Positions 40,201 through 49,867 are shown, numbered from the stretch's first letter. The stretch: 64,000 bases of DNA from Desulfuribacillus alkaliarsenatis (GCF_001730225.1 NZ_MIJE01000002.1:1-64000); one strand, 5' to 3'. The notes: generated from the letters alone by a model not told the origin. Translations and numbers: made by a program.

Positions 40201-40934
40201 TCAAGCTGTACCATCGGACGCAGCTCTGGTGGTATAACTGGAAGAACGTCTAAAATCATCCAGTCAGGGTCGTTTCCTGATGCTTTAAAAGCTTCTAATA
40301 CCTCTAGGCGTTTAGTCACTTTATTCTTACGTTGCCCCTGGGCTGTCTTTAATTCTTCCTTTAGCTGTTCGCTCTCTTTTTCTATATCGATATCCTGCAA
40401 CAGCTTTTTGATTGCTTCAGCACCCATAGCTGCTTTGAAGCTATCTCCAAACTTGTCACGATAATTGCGAAACTCTTTCTCTGTTAAAAGCTGCTTTCTG
40501 TCTAAGGTCGTTTCGCCAGCATCTGTTACCACATAAGCCGCAAAGTAGATAATCTCTTCTAGAGCCCTAGGGGACATGTCTAGAACAAGACCCATTCGAC
40601 TTGGAATACCCTTAAAATACCATATATGTGATACTGGCGCAGCTAATTCAATATGCCCCATGCGTTCTCTACGAACTTTTGCTTTAGTTACTTCAACACC
40701 ACAGCGATCACAAACTACTCCTTTATAACGAACGCGCTTGTACTTACCACAGTGGCACTCCCAATCTCTTGTTGGTCCGAAGATCTTCTCACAGAACAAA
40801 CCCTCTTTTTCAGGCTTTAAAGTTCGGTAGTTAATTGTTTCTGGTTTTTTAACTTCGCCAAAAGACCATGAACGAATCTTGTTCGGTGATGCTAGACCAA
40901 TTTTCATTGCTTCAAAATTATTGACATCCAACAA
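37290..40934 (-). CDS. rpoC: DNA-directed RNA polymerase beta' subunit
   Basis: The 1214-residue protein starts [39 protein letters not shown], has the N-terminal zinc site ([21 protein letters not shown], about 59-79), the catalytic [12 protein letters not shown] (three Asp binding Mg), the bridge-helix/trigger-loop region ([45 protein letters not shown]) and the second zinc site (CGTDR...[13 protein letters not shown]). The start is a TTG at 40934 behind AGGGGG with 8-nt spacing. It lies 17 nt after rpoB. The C-terminus ends in a short acidic tail after the conserved region. Confidence 0.98.
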   Translation of the reverse strand: MLDVNNFEAMKIGLASPNKIRSWSFGEVKKPETINYRTLKPEKEGLFCEKIFGPTRDWECHCGKYKRVRYKGVVCDRCGVEVTKAKVRRERMGHIELAAPVSHIWYFKGIPSRMGLVLDMSPRALEEIIYFAAYVVTDAGETTLDRKQLLTEKEFRNYRDKFGDSFKAAMGAEAIKKLLQDIDIEKESEQLKEELKTAQGQRKNKVTKRLEVLEAFKASGNDPDWMILDVLPVIPPELRPMVQLDGGRFATSDLNDLYRRVINRNNRLKRLLDLGAPEIIVQNEKRMLQEAVDALIDNGRRGRPVTGPGNRPLKSLSHMLKGKQGRFRQNLLGKRVDYSGRSVIVVGPNLHIYQCGLPKKMALELFKPFVMKELVARKIAHNIKSAKRKVERVHPEVWDVLEDVIKEHPVLLNRAPTLHRLGIQAFEPVLVEGKAIRLHPLVCTAYNADFDGDQMAVHVPLSSEAQAEARLLMLAAHNILNPKDGKPVVTPTQDMVLGCYYLTITKKGQKGEGKVFHNANEAILAYQNDMVSLHTLIAVPAKTIGKTNFTEKQNQALLVTTVGKLIFNEIFPDDYPFIIEPTNKNMTEAVSDKYFIFEKGANVKEFIEQIDDIQALTKGNLGKIIGECFHRYKTTRSAQILDNLKSLAFKYATKAGITIAVSDIIVPDAKFSILKDAEDKVETVIKQFKRGLITDGERYDRIISIWSAAKDDITKELMGTLDRHNSIYMMANSGARGNVSQITQLAGMRGLMANPSGRIIELPIKSNFREGLTVLEYFISTHGARKGLADTALRTADSGYLTRRLVDVAQDVIVREDNCGTDRFLEVEDMRDGSEVIQDLFERIVGRVSFEDVRHPETKGVIVAADELIDDYLADEIIRAGIKKVRIRSIITCKTSHGVCIKCYGRNLATGNNVEIGEAVGIIAAQSIGEPGTQLTMRTFHTGGVAGDDITQGLPRIQELFEARNPKGQAVISEVDGIVIDVRDAKGKREVEIKNDRENKIYQIPYNSRIKVHKDAEVVPGQELTEGSIDPKELLMVRGIRGVQNYLIREVQRVYRLQGVDIADKHIEVMVRQMLRKVRIIEQGDTNLLPGTYVDVNDFEDANKKSFIEGKDPAVARPVLFGITKASLETDSFLSAASFQETTRVLTDAAIKGKVDRLIGLKENVIIGKLIPAGTGMARYRNTNIEVAASKDSVAGTAATDGATEVSEANEPIL

Positions 40935-40951
40935 GGGTCATTCCCCCTATG

Positions 40952-43900
40952 TTAATCTATTTTTTCATCCTTCTCTGGGACTTCAATGTTCAAGTTTAAC
41001 TTTTCTGAAGATTCCTCTTCTTCGTCATCGGCTTCACGCATAACGATTTCTTCTTCGTTTTCGGATAATATTTTGACGTCCATACCTAAGCTTTGAAGCT
41101 CTTTAATTAATACCTTAAAGGACTCTGGTACGCCTGGTTCTGGAACATTCTCACCTTTTACAATGGCTTCATAGGTCTTAACACGTCCGATTACATCATC
41201 CGATTTAACTGTCAATATCTCTTGTAGTGTATATGATGCACCATAGGCTTCTAAGGCCCATACCTCCATCTCTCCAAAACGCTGTCCACCAAATTGAGCT
41301 TTACCACCAAGTGGTTGCTGCGTTACTAATGAGTATGGTCCTGTAGAACGAGCGTGGATTTTGTCGTCAACCATGTGAGCAAGCTTCAACATATACATTA
41401 CACCAACTGTGACGCGACTCTCAAACATCTCGCCTGTACGTCCATCAAATAGCTCAGTCTTACCATCTCTGGATAATCCAGCCTCTTCTAAGGCATCAAA
41501 CACGTCATTCTCTGTAGCACCATCAAATACTGGTGTTGCCGTATATAATCCCATTGCTCTAGCTGCCATTCCAAGATGTGTCTCTAAAACCTGCCCGATG
41601 TTCATACGCGATGGTACCCCTAATGGGTTAAGAACTATTTCTACTGGTGTACCGTCTGGTAAAAACGGCATATCCTCTTCTGGCATAACCCTAGCAATTA
41701 CACCTTTGTTACCGTGACGACCAGCCATTTTGTCACCAACTGAGATTTTACGCTTTTGTGCTATATAAACACGTACAAGCTGGTTAACTCCTGGTGGTAA
41801 CTCATCACCGTTCTCACGAGTAAAGACCTTAACATCTACCACTATACCCTCTTCACCATGTGGTACTCGTAGTGATGTATCCCTGACTTCCCTTGCTTTC
41901 TCTCCGAAGATAGCGTGTAATAAGCGTTCCTCTGCCGTTAATTCTGTTACCCCCTTAGGTGTAACTTTACCGACAAGAATGTCTCCCGGCTTAATCTCAG
42001 CACCAATTCGAATAATTCCCTCTTCGTCAAGGTTCTTCAGTGCATCTTCACTTACGTTTGGAATGTCTCTAGTGATTTCCTCAGGACCTAGCTTCGTGTC
42101 CCTTGCCTCAGATTCATATTCTTCTATGTGTATAGAGGTATAGACATCTTCTTTCACTAGTCTCTCAGATAGTAGTATTGCGTCCTCGTAGTTATAACCT
42201 TCCCATGTCATAAAGGCAACTACTACGTTTCGACCAAGGGCTAATTCTCCTTGATCTGTAGCAGGACCATCAGCAATAATATCTCCAGGCTCGACACGCT
42301 CTCCTATCTTGCAAATCGGGCGCTGGTTAATGCAGGTTCCTTGATTAGAACGAACAAACTTCTGAAGCTTATAGACCTCTAAGTCTCCTTTTACTTCTTT
42401 GCCGTCTACATCAAGCAGCTTTCGTATACGGATTTCTTCTGCTGAAACATATTCAATAATTCCTTTATTTCTAATAGTTGTTACAACCCCAGAATCCTTG
42501 GCTGCTTTATGCTCCATACCTGTTCCTACTCGTGGCGCATCCGTAACTAATAACGGAACGGCCTGACGTTGCATGTTTGATCCCATTAAGGCACGGTTGG
42601 CATCGTCATTCTCTAAGAACGGAATTAACGCCGTTGCTACAGATACAACCTGTTTTGGAGAAACATCCATATAGTCAATTTTATCCCTAGCAACTGGTTG
42701 GATTTCTTCACGATAGCGGCAGATAACCTGATCATTTACAAAGGCACCATCGTCCGCTAGCTCAGCATTTGCCTGAGCAACAACAAAGTTATCTTCTTCA
42801 TCCGCTGTCAGGTAGTCGATTTTCGCGCTAACCCGATTTGTTTCTTGATCTACCTTACGGTAAGGTGTTTCAATAAACCCGTATTCGTTAATACGTGCAT
42901 AGGACGATAGTGAATTAATTAGTCCGATATTTGGACCCTCAGGTGTTTCAATTGGACACATTCTACCATAATGGGAATGATGAACGTCACGTACTTCAAA
43001 GCCCGCGCGTTCCCTTGTAAGTCCACCTGGCCCCAAGGCAGATAAACGACGCTTATGGGTTAATTCTGCTAATGGATTTGTTTGATCCATAAATTGTGAT
43101 AGCTGACTGCTTCCAAAGAATTCTTTGATTGACGCTATCACTGGTCGTATGTTGATTAAAGCCTGTGGTGTAATAGCGTTAACGTCCTGAATAGACATAC
43201 GCTCCCTAACAACACGCTCCATACGTGACAGACCAATTCTAAATTGATTCTGTAGTAATTCACCAACAGTACGAAGTCTTCTATTACCTAAGTGGTCAAT
43301 ATCATCTACATGACCGACACCCTGTAATAGATTTATAAAGTAGTTAATAGATGCAATAATGTCCGCGCCAGTTATGTTTTTGACTTTTTTGTCAACGTCA
43401 CCATTACTAAGTACTTGAATCATACCGCCATCTTCTAGAGGTGAGAATACCTTCAGAGCATGCATTTGTACTTCTTCATCCTCTAGCACCCCACCGTTAG
43501 CAACGGCTACAGTGTTTAGTACGCCCTCTTCAATATGCTTAATAAGTCTATTAAGTAATCTTCTATCAATCATATCGCCAGCTTCTGCAATAATTTCACC
43601 AGTCTCTTTGTTAACTATTGTCTCTGCTAGTTTTTGATTGAGTATACGATTTTTAATATGAAGCTTTTTATTAATTTTGTATCTTCCTACGTTAGCTAAA
43701 TCATAACGCTTAGGGTCTAAGAAACGTGAATATAAAAGACTCTTTGCATTATCAACAGTAGGAGGCTCTCCTGGACGCAAGCGTTCATAAATTTCAATTA
43801 ATGCTTTCTCCGTATTCTCCGTGCTATCTTTCTCAAGGGTATTTCTTATAAACTGGTTGTCTCCAAACAATTCGACAATAGCATCGTCATGCCCAAAACC

Positions 43901-44494
43901 TAAAGCACGTAAAAGAACCGTAACTGGTAGCTTTCTCGTGCGATCGATACGAACATAAATAATGTCTTTTGCATCGATTTCTAGTTCAAGCCACGCCCCA
44001 CGATTTGGGATTACGGTTGCAGTATATGTTTCTTTTCCTGTCTTGTCGTTCTTCAAGCTAAAGTACACACTCGGGGATCGAACGAGCTGACTGACTATTA
44101 CACGCTCAGCTCCATTAATAACAAAAGTTCCAGTATCAGTCATCAATGGAAAATCACCCATAAAGACTTCTTGCTCCTTAACTTCTCCTGTTTCCTTGTT
44201 AATGAGTCGAACTTTCACTCGTAGCGGAGCCGCATATGTAGCGTCACGTTCCTTCGATTCATCTACTGAGTATTTAGGCTCTCCAAGTTGATAGTCAATA
44301 AATTCTAAGACTAGATTTCCTGTGAAATCCTGTATCGGAGAAATATCTTCAAACATTTCCCGCAGTCCAGATTCTAAAAACCATCGATAGGATGCCTGTT
44401 GAATTTCAATGAGGTTTGGTAATTCTAAGACCTCTTTAATGCTTGCATAGCTTCTTCGTTGACGTTTTCCGTAAGTAACTAAGTTGCCCGCCAA
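40952..44494 (-). CDS. rpoB: DNA-directed RNA polymerase beta subunit
   Basis: The 1180-residue protein begins with the typical [25 protein letters not shown]. The rifampicin region is wild type in look ([31 protein letters not shown], about 458-488), followed by [19 protein letters not shown]. The C-terminal part has [18 protein letters not shown] and [25 protein letters not shown] very acidic tail ([12 protein letters not shown], last ~30 residues) follows, as in other Firmicutes. The gene heads rpoBC behind its own promoter, although read-through from rplL is limited by a terminator. Confidence 0.98.
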   Translation of the reverse strand: MAGNLVTYGKRQRRSYASIKEVLELPNLIEIQQASYRWFLESGLREMFEDISPIQDFTGNLVLEFIDYQLGEPKYSVDESKERDATYAAPLRVKVRLINKETGEVKEQEVFMGDFPLMTDTGTFVINGAERVIVSQLVRSPSVYFSLKNDKTGKETYTATVIPNRGAWLELEIDAKDIIYVRIDRTRKLPVTVLLRALGFGHDDAIVELFGDNQFIRNTLEKDSTENTEKALIEIYERLRPGEPPTVDNAKSLLYSRFLDPKRYDLANVGRYKINKKLHIKNRILNQKLAETIVNKETGEIIAEAGDMIDRRLLNRLIKHIEEGVLNTVAVANGGVLEDEEVQMHALKVFSPLEDGGMIQVLSNGDVDKKVKNITGADIIASINYFINLLQGVGHVDDIDHLGNRRLRTVGELLQNQFRIGLSRMERVVRERMSIQDVNAITPQALINIRPVIASIKEFFGSSQLSQFMDQTNPLAELTHKRRLSALGPGGLTRERAGFEVRDVHHSHYGRMCPIETPEGPNIGLINSLSSYARINEYGFIETPYRKVDQETNRVSAKIDYLTADEEDNFVVAQANAELADDGAFVNDQVICRYREEIQPVARDKIDYMDVSPKQVVSVATALIPFLENDDANRALMGSNMQRQAVPLLVTDAPRVGTGMEHKAAKDSGVVTTIRNKGIIEYVSAEEIRIRKLLDVDGKEVKGDLEVYKLQKFVRSNQGTCINQRPICKIGERVEPGDIIADGPATDQGELALGRNVVVAFMTWEGYNYEDAILLSERLVKEDVYTSIHIEEYESEARDTKLGPEEITRDIPNVSEDALKNLDEEGIIRIGAEIKPGDILVGKVTPKGVTELTAEERLLHAIFGEKAREVRDTSLRVPHGEEGIVVDVKVFTRENGDELPPGVNQLVRVYIAQKRKISVGDKMAGRHGNKGVIARVMPEEDMPFLPDGTPVEIVLNPLGVPSRMNIGQVLETHLGMAARAMGLYTATPVFDGATENDVFDALEEAGLSRDGKTELFDGRTGEMFESRVTVGVMYMLKLAHMVDDKIHARSTGPYSLVTQQPLGGKAQFGGQRFGEMEVWALEAYGASYTLQEILTVKSDDVIGRVKTYEAIVKGENVPEPGVPESFKVLIKELQSLGMDVKILSENEEEIVMREADDEEEESSEKLNLNIEVPEKDEKID

Positions 44495-44539
44495 TGACTT
44501 TCACCCCTCATGCCCGTTTTCGTGCAAACAAAATATAAA

Positions 44540-44561
44540 AAAAATGGATAAAACCATTTTT
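44540..44561 (-). terminator. Terminator-like hairpin in the rpoB leader
   Basis: On the minus strand AAAAATGG-TTTTAT-CCATTTTT forms an 8-bp A/T-rich stem followed by further T residues. It lies between the rpoB promoter and the rpoB start, so it could act as a weak attenuator of rpoBC. With only two G-C pairs it may be ineffective. Confidence 0.4.
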
Positions 44562-44592
44562 CACAAAAAAACTGATTATTATACATTAAAAC

Positions 44593-44621
44593 ATAATAAC
44601 ACAAGCACTTTTTTGTGTCAA
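44593..44621 (-). promoter_or_regulatory. rpoBC promoter (TTGACA-N17-TATTAT)
   Basis: On the minus strand TTGACA (complement 44616-44621), 17 bases and TATTAT (complement 44593-44598), placed between the methyltransferase gene and rpoB. A second TTGACA lies 20 nt further upstream (complement 44635-44640), overlapping the methyltransferase stop, but without a matching -10. Confidence 0.82.
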
Positions 44622-44638
44622 CGCATAACTTCAATTTG

Positions 44639-45235
44639 TCAACTGTTATCAGCCTTGATAATGTGGTATCCGCTCTTCTTATTAACGATTTTTACACTCT
44701 TATACAAGTTTTCTAACTTTTTTATCGCAGATTCAGCGCCATGTTTTTTGTGCATAACTACCCACAGTGAGCCACTGTGCCCAAGATATTTAGTTGTTTC
44801 ATCAAACAATTGATATATCTTTGCCTTTCCTGCTCTGATAGGCGGATTTGTTATGATATGTTTAAACTCTTGATGTGGTATGTTTTCAAATCCATCGCTA
44901 GCTATGACTGTGGCATTTGTAATTTGATACTTTTTGCAATTCTTTTTCGCCAGTTCTACAGCGCGTTCATTTATGTCAGACATAGTTATCAATCCTGCTG
45001 GAGTTTCTGCTCCTAGAACAATACCGACAACTCCATAACCACAGCCTAAGTCGAGCAGTGTGTCTCCGTCTGTGATTTCGACAGTTTCTATCAATAACCT
45101 CGTTCCGAAGTCGACTCCACCCTTAGAAAAGACACCAGCATCCGTTAAGAATTCCCATTCCCTATCCTTTAACTTTGCTTTAATTGTAGTTTCGCGGGAG
45201 CTAACCGTTGGATTTTTCGAATAATAATGACTCAT
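44639..45235 (-). CDS. RsmC-like class I methyltransferase (YbxB family)
   Basis: The protein (198 residues) starts MSHYYSKNPTVSSRE and has the SAM-binding motif DTLLDLGCGYGVVGIVLG (about 58-75), the acidic DINERAVELAKKN, and the catalytic NPPIRAGK (Asn-Pro-Pro) of N-methyltransferases that act on guanine, as in RsmC. It lacks the N-terminal pseudo-domain of enterobacterial RsmC. It lies between rplL and rpoB as in B. subtilis. ATG 45235 is chosen over 45250 by the family start and a GGGG site 9 nt upstream. The rRNA target is inferred. Confidence 0.88.
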   Translation of the reverse strand: MSHYYSKNPTVSSRETTIKAKLKDREWEFLTDAGVFSKGGVDFGTRLLIETVEITDGDTLLDLGCGYGVVGIVLGAETPAGLITMSDINERAVELAKKNCKKYQITNATVIASDGFENIPHQEFKHIITNPPIRAGKAKIYQLFDETTKYLGHSGSLWVVMHKKHGAESAIKKLENLYKSVKIVNKKSGYHIIKADNS

Positions 45236-45316
45236 TCCAATCAACCCCATTCTTTTCTATAATTCGATGGAATTCGGAATAATATACCTATTTTTTACAA
45301 AAATAGAGAAATTGAT

Positions 45317-45346
45317 AATAAAAACCCCTGCCCATAGACAAGGGTT
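45317..45346 (-). terminator. Terminator after rplL
   Basis: On the minus strand AACCCTTG (complement 45339-45346) and CAGGGGTT (complement 45323-45330) form an 8-bp stem with one G-T pair, followed by TTTTTATT. It lies 18 nt after the rplL stop and separates rplJL from the methyltransferase gene. Confidence 0.88.
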
Positions 45347-45363
45347 ATTATCACTAAACTCAA

Positions 45364-45726
45364 CTACTTAACTTCAACAGAAGCTCCTGCTTCTTCAAGC
45401 TTAGCTTTAATTTCTTCTGCTTCTTCTTTTCCAACTTTTTCTTTAATTGGAGCTGGTGCACCGTCAACCATAGCTTTTGCTTCTTTAAGTCCAAGACCAG
45501 TGATTTCACGAACAGCCTTGATAACGTTGATTTTAGATGCTCCTGCATTGTTTAAGATTACGTCAAATTCGCTTTGCTCTTCAGCAGCGTCAGCAGCAGC
45601 TCCACCAACAACAGCAACTGGAGCAGCAGCAGTTACGCCGAACTCTTCTTCGATTGCTTTTACTAATTCATTAAGTTCTAAAACATTCATACCTTTGATA
45701 GCTTCAATAATTTGCTCTTTATTCAC
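45364..45726 (-). CDS. rplL: 50S ribosomal protein L7/L12
   Basis: The 120-residue protein has the N-terminal dimerisation part ([31 protein letters not shown]), an Ala/Val-rich hinge (about 33-50) and the C-terminal factor-binding domain ([56 protein letters not shown]). Several copies form the stalk that recruits translation factors. It lies 46 nt after rplJ under the control of the L10 leader. Confidence 0.98.
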   Translation of the reverse strand: MNKEQIIEAIKGMNVLELNELVKAIEEEFGVTAAAPVAVVGGAAADAAEEQSEFDVILNNAGASKINVIKAVREITGLGLKEAKAMVDGAPAPIKEKVGKEEAEEIKAKLEEAGASVEVK

Positions 45727-45772
45727 TTAAAAAACCTCCTGTATTTTCACCTTTTGTGATTTTAATAGTATT

Positions 45773-46276
45773 TTATGCTTGTTGACCTTCTTCTTCATTT
45801 TTCTCAGCAACTGCTTTAACTGCCAACGCAAAATTGCGCATTGGTGCTTGAAGCACGCTAAGGAACATTGAAATAAGACCTTCACGAGAAGGTAAGCTTG
45901 CAAGTGCTTTAATCTCTTCGATTGAAACAACTTGACCCTCTACGATTCCACCCTTGATTTCTAATTTGTCGTTCTTCTTTGCGAAATCTACTAATACTTT
46001 AGCAGCAGTAACTGCGTCTTCTTCACCAAAAGCGATTGCTGTAGGACCTACTAATACATCATCAAGGCCAGTATAATCAGTCTTTTGTGTAGCAAGACGA
46101 GTTAATGTATTCTTAAGAACTTTAAATTCAACGTTATTGTCACGAAGCTGCTTACGTAACTCAGTTACCTGTGCAACATTAAGACCTCGGTAATCAGTTA
46201 CAATCGTGCTTTTACTGTTTTGCAGTTTTTCAGCTATTTGTTGTACCAACTGTTCTTTTTCTTCACGAACGCCCAT
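45773..46276 (-). CDS. rplJ: 50S ribosomal protein L10
   Basis: The 167-residue protein begins [45 protein letters not shown], has the L10 core ([30 protein letters not shown]) and the C-terminal helix that binds L12 dimers. As an L10-(L12) complex it binds 23S rRNA and represses its own mRNA leader. AGGAGGTGTAAAG lies before the ATG. The ~180-nt leader contains the L10-binding motif and an intrinsic attenuator. Confidence 0.98.
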   Translation of the reverse strand: MGVREEKEQLVQQIAEKLQNSKSTIVTDYRGLNVAQVTELRKQLRDNNVEFKVLKNTLTRLATQKTDYTGLDDVLVGPTAIAFGEEDAVTAAKVLVDFAKKNDKLEIKGGIVEGQVVSIEEIKALASLPSREGLISMFLSVLQAPMRNFALAVKAVAEKNEEEGQQA

Positions 46277-46305
46277 CTTTACACCTCCTGTGGTTAATAC
46301 ATATA

Positions 46306-46440
46306 AAAAGCCTTCGTAGACAACGAAGGCTTGTAATCCGATTCCATAGCTATGACATAGTCATAGTTAATTTATCGTATATACGAACACCTCGGTAGGA
46401 GTTTTACAACAAATGGCTTGTCAACCTACTGTCTACGGTT
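46306..46440 (-). promoter_or_regulatory. L10 leader: autogenous attenuator of rplJL
   Basis: On the minus strand the leader holds CCGTAGACAGTAGGTTGA (start at 46438) and, about 45 nt later, CTCCTACCGAGGTGTT, the two halves of the L10-binding kink-turn domain. Then comes a hairpin CTATGAC-TAT-GTCATAG (46350-46366) and a terminator AAGCCTTCGT-TGTCT-ACGAAGGCTTTTT (46306-46332). The 5' segment CGTAGAC is complementary to GTCTACG in the terminator loop and 3' arm, so base pairing of the leader ends excludes the terminator. B. subtilis rplJL is controlled by such an L10-dependent attenuation. Confidence 0.88.
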
Positions 46441-46463
46441 TATCTTTTTTATGAACATTTGCT

Positions 46464-46492
46464 AATATACCATATCAATAATCCAGTGTCAA
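46464..46492 (-). promoter_or_regulatory. rplJL promoter (TTGACA-N17-TATATT)
   Basis: On the minus strand TTGACA (complement 46487-46492), 17 bases and TATATT (complement 46464-46469). It lies 35 nt after the rplA stop codon and starts the L10 leader. Confidence 0.85.
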
Positions 46493-46526
46493 ATATTTTG
46501 TACTACATGGATTATGATTATCTATA

Positions 46527-47216
46527 TTAAAGTTTTTGCAGGTTTACACGTACGCCAGGTCCCATAGTTGTTGCAAGGGTTACGTTACGAATATATACAC
46601 CTTTTGCTGAAGCCGGTTTTACACGCTTCAATGTCTCGATTACTGCGAAGAAGTTCTCAAGTAATTTTTCATCTTCAAATGAAACCTTACCAATTGGCGC
46701 GTGAATGTTACCCGCTTTATCTACGCGGTATTCAATCTTACCTGCTTTAATTTCATTTACTGCTTTCGCAACGTCAAATGTAACAGTTCCTGTCTTAGGG
46801 TTTGGCATTAAGCCCTTAGGTCCTAAAACACGTCCTAATTTACCAACGTTAGCCATCATGTCAGGCGTAGCTACGATTACATCAAAGTCAAACCATCCAC
46901 CTTGAATTTTAGCAATTAGATCATCATCACCTACATAATCAGCGCCAGCAGCTTCTGCTTCTTTCGCTTTTTCGCCTTTAGCGAATACTAATACTCTTTG
47001 TGTTTTACCAGTACCGTGTGGTAATACTAAAGCACCACGTAGTTGTTGATCCGCTTTCTTTGGATCTACTCCTAAACGCACAGCAACTTCTACAGTTGCA
47101 TCAAATTTAGTTACAGTTGTCTTTTTAGCTAGTTCGATCGCTTCATTAGGATCGTACATAGCTTCTTTATTTATAAGCTTTGCAGCATCTAAATACTTCT
47201 TACCATTTTTAGCCAT
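46527..47216 (-). CDS. rplA: 50S ribosomal protein L1
   Basis: The 229-residue protein begins [33 protein letters not shown] and has the L1 signature [45 protein letters not shown]1 forms the mobile stalk next to the E site and represses its own operon. It follows rplK by 79 nt, a gap that contains an L1-site-like motif. AGGAGGATTATA precedes the ATG. Confidence 0.98.
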   Translation of the reverse strand: MAKNGKKYLDAAKLINKEAMYDPNEAIELAKKTTVTKFDATVEVAVRLGVDPKKADQQLRGALVLPHGTGKTQRVLVFAKGEKAKEAEAAGADYVGDDDLIAKIQGGWFDFDVIVATPDMMANVGKLGRVLGPKGLMPNPKTGTVTFDVAKAVNEIKAGKIEYRVDKAGNIHAPIGKVSFEDEKLLENFFAVIETLKRVKPASAKGVYIRNVTLATTMGPGVRVNLQKL

Positions 47217-47230
47217 TATAATCCTCCTCT

Positions 47231-47257
47231 GTGGTGTAACGGTATAGACCTCCCACT
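47231..47257 (-). promoter_or_regulatory. L1-binding-site-like motif before rplA
   Basis: On the minus strand AGTGGGAGGTCTATACCGTT followed by ACACCAC. The ends GTGG and CCAC pair, and the motif is nearly the same as one upstream of rplK. It lies 14 nt before the rplA start, overlapping the translation initiation region. An autogenous L1 site is inferred from position and repetition. Confidence 0.5.
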
Positions 47258-47295
47258 TATTAAGAGCTGACCACAGTCAACTCTACATACAACAA

Positions 47296-47721
47296 TTAGC
47301 CTTCTACGACAATACCCATACTACGAGCAGTACCTTCAACCATACGCATTGCTGCTTCAACGTCAGCTGCATTTAAGTCTTCCATTTTAAGTTCAGCGAT
47401 TTCACGAACTTTATCACGCTTGATAGTTGCTACTTTTTTCTTATTTGGTTCACCAGAACCAGACTCGATACCAGCCGCTTTCTTAAGCAGTACAGCAGCA
47501 GGTGGAGTTTTTGTAATAAATGTAAAAGAGCGGTCTTCAAACACCGTGATTACAACAGGAATAATAAGACCTGCTTGATCCGCTGTTTTTGCGTTAAATT
47601 CTTTACAGAAACCCATAATATTAACACCTGCTTGACCTAAGGCTGGTCCAACTGGTGGAGCTGGATTCGCTTTACCTGCAGGAATCTGAAGTTTCACTAA
47701 TTTAATTACCTTTTTAGCCAA
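47296..47721 (-). CDS. rplK: 50S ribosomal protein L11
   Basis: The protein (141 residues) starts [45 protein letters not shown] and ends with the rRNA-binding domain ([48 protein letters not shown]). L11 belongs to the GTPase-associated centre. The start is a TTG at 47721, fixed by the universal AKKV N-terminus and AAGGAGG 9 nt upstream; the longer frame to 47742 is disfavoured. It lies 100 nt after nusG. Confidence 0.97.
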   Translation of the reverse strand: MAKKVIKLVKLQIPAGKANPAPPVGPALGQAGVNIMGFCKEFNAKTADQAGLIIPVVITVFEDRSFTFITKTPPAAVLLKKAAGIESGSGEPNKKKVATIKRDKVREIAELKMEDLNAADVEAAMRMVEGTARSMGIVVEG

Positions 47722-47747
47722 TGCAATACACCTCCTTGTCACAATAT

Positions 47748-47774
47748 GTGGTAAACGGGATATACCCTCCCACT
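47748..47774 (-). promoter_or_regulatory. L1-binding-site-like motif before rplK
   Basis: On the minus strand AGTGGGAGGGTATATCCCGT followed by TTACCAC, closely matching the motif before rplA. GTGG and CCAC again pair. It lies 27 nt before the rplK TTG start. Two copies, one per gene, suggest separate feedback control by L1. Confidence 0.5.
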
Positions 47775-47820
47775 ACAAATCTAGTGTTCATCAATTAAGC
47801 CATGAACACCAATCAGAAAC

Positions 47821-48354
47821 CTATATTTTTTCCACTTGAGTATAATCTAGCTCAACTGGGGTCTCTCTACCAAACATTGATACTAATACTTTAAGCTTAG
47901 CTTTCTCATGGTGAATTTCCTCAACGCTTCCTATGAAATCAGCAAACGGTCCTTCAGTAACCCTAACACTTTCTTTAACTTTAAAGTCAATGTTAATCTT
48001 GGCTACCTCTACGCCCATTTTCTTGAGGAGTCTTTTCACTTCATCTGGTTGGAGGGGGGTAGGTTTAGAACCTGATCCAGAAGATCCTACGAAACCAGTA
48101 ACACCTGGTGTGTTACGGACGACATACCAAGAATCATCAGTCATAACCATTTCCACAAGCACATAGCCTGGAAATACTTTTTTCATGACGACTTTCTTTT
48201 TACCGTTTTTTGTTTCTGTCTCTTCTTCCATAGGCACTAGGACACGGTAGATTTTGTCCGACATATTCATCGACTCTACACGCTTCTCAAGATTTGCCTT
48301 AACTTTATTCTCATACCCAGAATAGGTATGAACTACATACCAGTTTTTATCCAT
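47821..48354 (-). CDS. nusG: Transcription termination/antitermination factor NusG
   Basis: The 177-residue protein has the NGN domain (KNWYVVHTYSGYENKVKANLEKRVES; VFPGYVLVEMVMTDDSWYVVRNTPGVTGFVG) and a C-terminal KOW domain (RVTEGPFADFIGSVEEIHHEKAKLKVLVSMFGRETPVELDYTQVEKI). It binds RNA polymerase and modulates pausing and Rho/S10 coupling. It lies 34 nt after secE. Confidence 0.98.
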   Translation of the reverse strand: MDKNWYVVHTYSGYENKVKANLEKRVESMNMSDKIYRVLVPMEEETETKNGKKKVVMKKVFPGYVLVEMVMTDDSWYVVRNTPGVTGFVGSSGSGSKPTPLQPDEVKRLLKKMGVEVAKINIDFKVKESVRVTEGPFADFIGSVEEIHHEKAKLKVLVSMFGRETPVELDYTQVEKI

Positions 48355-48388
48355 GATATTGGTATTTTACCCTCCTAACAAATGTGCT

Positions 48389-48598
48389 CTAAAAGAATAA
48401 TGCTAGTACTCTTCCAAGCATCCAATCAAAAGCATAGAAATAAAGTGTAATTGCAATAACTACACTAAGTACAACTATTGTATATCCCTTAAGCTCTTTA
48501 CGGTTTGGCCAACGAACTTTCTTCAGCTCGTGCCAACCTTCAACTATAAAATTTTTGGTGTTTGCTAGTCCACCTTTAAGCTTTTCTACAAATGACAT
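48389..48598 (-). CDS. secE: Preprotein translocase subunit SecE
   Basis: The 69-residue protein has the short Gram-positive SecE form: a cytoplasmic amphipathic helix with ELKKVRWPNRKELKGYT (about 23-39) and one membrane segment (about 40-65). It clamps SecY (19.9-21.2 kb). It lies 40 nt after rpmG and directly before nusG, in the usual order. Confidence 0.96.
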   Translation of the reverse strand: MSFVEKLKGGLANTKNFIVEGWHELKKVRWPNRKELKGYTIVVLSVVIAITLYFYAFDWMLGRVLALFF

Positions 48599-48638
48599 AA
48601 TTTAACACCTTCCTTCCACGTGCGACTAAATAAAGGCA

Positions 48639-48788
48639 TTAGCGAGTCTCTTTATGTGATGTGTGTGCATTGCAATACGGACAAAACTTCTTAAACTCTA
48701 CGCGATCCGGATTGTTTTTCTTGTTTTTCTTCGTTGTGTAATTACGTCTTTTACATTCTGTACAAGCCATAGTAACGATTACGCGCAC
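48639..48788 (-). CDS. rpmG: 50S ribosomal protein L33, zinc-type
   Basis: This 49-residue gene starts with GTG at 48788 behind AGGAGGTGTATCCC and encodes [20 protein letters not shown], then [24 protein letters not shown]. Cysteines 9, 12, 36 and 39 form the two CX2C pairs of zinc-type L33. It precedes secE-nusG as in most Firmicutes and is driven by a consensus promoter at 48861-48889. It is too short for ordinary ORF filters. Confidence 0.96.
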   Translation of the reverse strand: MRVIVTMACTECKRRNYTTKKNKKNNPDRVEFKKFCPYCNAHTSHKETR

Positions 48789-48860
48789 GGGATACACCTC
48801 CTATAAAACCTAAAAATATCTATGTCGTAAGAATCCTATTTTCTCACGGTTACCTAAAGT

Positions 48861-48889
48861 AATTTATCACAACTCACAACTGATGTCAA
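48861..48889 (-). promoter_or_regulatory. rpmG-secE-nusG promoter (TTGACA-N17-TAAATT)
   Basis: On the minus strand TTGACA (complement 48884-48889), 17 bases and TAAATT (complement 48861-48866). The -35 box is part of one arm of a 12-bp perfect inverted repeat (48878-48911). The rest of the 311-nt gap up to sigH holds only the sigH terminator. Confidence 0.8.
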
Positions 48890-48911
48890 TAAAGAAAACT
48901 TGACATCAGTT
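48878..48911. repeat. Perfect 12-bp inverted repeat over the rpmG -35 box
   Basis: AACTGATGTCAA (48878-48889), 10-nt spacer, TTGACATCAGTT (48900-48911). The left arm supplies the -35 box of the rpmG promoter; the right arm offers a TTGACA on the plus strand without a good -10. No T-run follows on either strand. It looks like an operator rather than a terminator. Confidence 0.75.
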
Positions 48912-49017
48912 AAGAGTCTTTAGTTTTTAATAAATATTGCCATAACTACAGTATTAAATACATTCACTTCAAATCTATATCACTCTATGGCACTTAGGTC
49001 TATCGAGATTACTCGAC

Positions 49018-49076
49018 TAAAAAAGAAATATAATCCCACCATGCGTTACTAATAGCATGAATGAAATATATTTCTT
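49018..49076 (-). terminator. Intrinsic terminator of sigH
   Basis: On the minus strand AAGAAATATA (complement 49067-49076) pairs with TATATTTCTT (complement 49023-49032), with an inner CATGC/GCATG stem, followed by TTTTT. It begins 24 nt after the sigH stop codon. Confidence 0.75.
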
Positions 49077-49099
49077 ATATAAATTCTGAGCTTAATTTG

Positions 49100-49756
49100 T
49101 TATAGTTGCTGTGGCATGTCACGCAATTCTAAATATTTCTCTATTTTTCGTTTAACTCGTTGTAATGCGTTATCGATTGATTTCACGTGACGATTTAAGT
49201 CTATGGCAATTTCGTGATAGGAGCGTCCATCTAAGTAAAGCATTAGTACTTTACGTTCAAGGTCACTCAGCAGCTCACCCATTTTAAATTCTATATCATT
49301 AAATTCTTCTTGGTTAATTATTAGTTCCTCAGGGTCAGTTACCTTAGTTCCACATATCACATCTAAAAGTGTACGATCAGAATCCTCGTCATATATCGGC
49401 TTGTCGAGGGATATGTATGAATTTAATGGTATATGCTTTTGGCGGGTGGCAGTTTTAATCGCTGTGATTATTTGTCGGGTTATGCATAATTCTGCAAACG
49501 CTTTAAACGAAGCTAGCTTGTCCCCTTTAAAATCACGGATAGATTTATATAAACCAATCATACCTTCCTGAATTATATCTTCTCTATCTGCACCTATCAA
49601 AAAGTAAGACCTTGCCTTAGCCCTTACAAAGTTCTTATATTTATTAATTAAGAACTCTAGAGCTTTATCATCTCCGTTTTGAATTAGCTCTAAAACGTCC
49701 TCATCAGACATTACATGTAGTGCTATAATTTTTATTTCCTCTTCCTTCATACTCAC
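49100..49756 (-). CDS. sigH: RNA polymerase sporulation sigma factor SigH
   Basis: The protein (218 residues) has sigma-70 region 2 (DALEFLINKYKNFVRAKARSYFLIGADREDIIQEGMIGLYKSIRDFKGDKLASFKAFAELCITRQIITAI) and region 4 (LSDLERKVLMLYLDGRSYHEIAIDLNRHVKSIDNALQRVKRKIEKYLE). From memory this is nearly identical to B. subtilis SigH, which starts the sporulation programme. GTG 49756 is chosen because GGGGG stands 8 nt upstream; ATG 49750 is a close alternative. It is followed by its own terminator. Confidence 0.96.
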   Translation of the reverse strand: MSMKEEEIKIIALHVMSDEDVLELIQNGDDKALEFLINKYKNFVRAKARSYFLIGADREDIIQEGMIGLYKSIRDFKGDKLASFKAFAELCITRQIITAIKTATRQKHIPLNSYISLDKPIYDEDSDRTLLDVICGTKVTDPEELIINQEEFNDIEFKMGELLSDLERKVLMLYLDGRSYHEIAIDLNRHVKSIDNALQRVKRKIEKYLELRDMPQQL

Positions 49757-49867
49757 GCGAACTTCCCCCAGACGCACTTGCCATTACGAACCTTGTCCCA
49801 CAAGCTTTGCTAAAGCAATTATACATTATGTTATCAAATTACGTCAACCAAGGTTAGCCTTCTTTTT

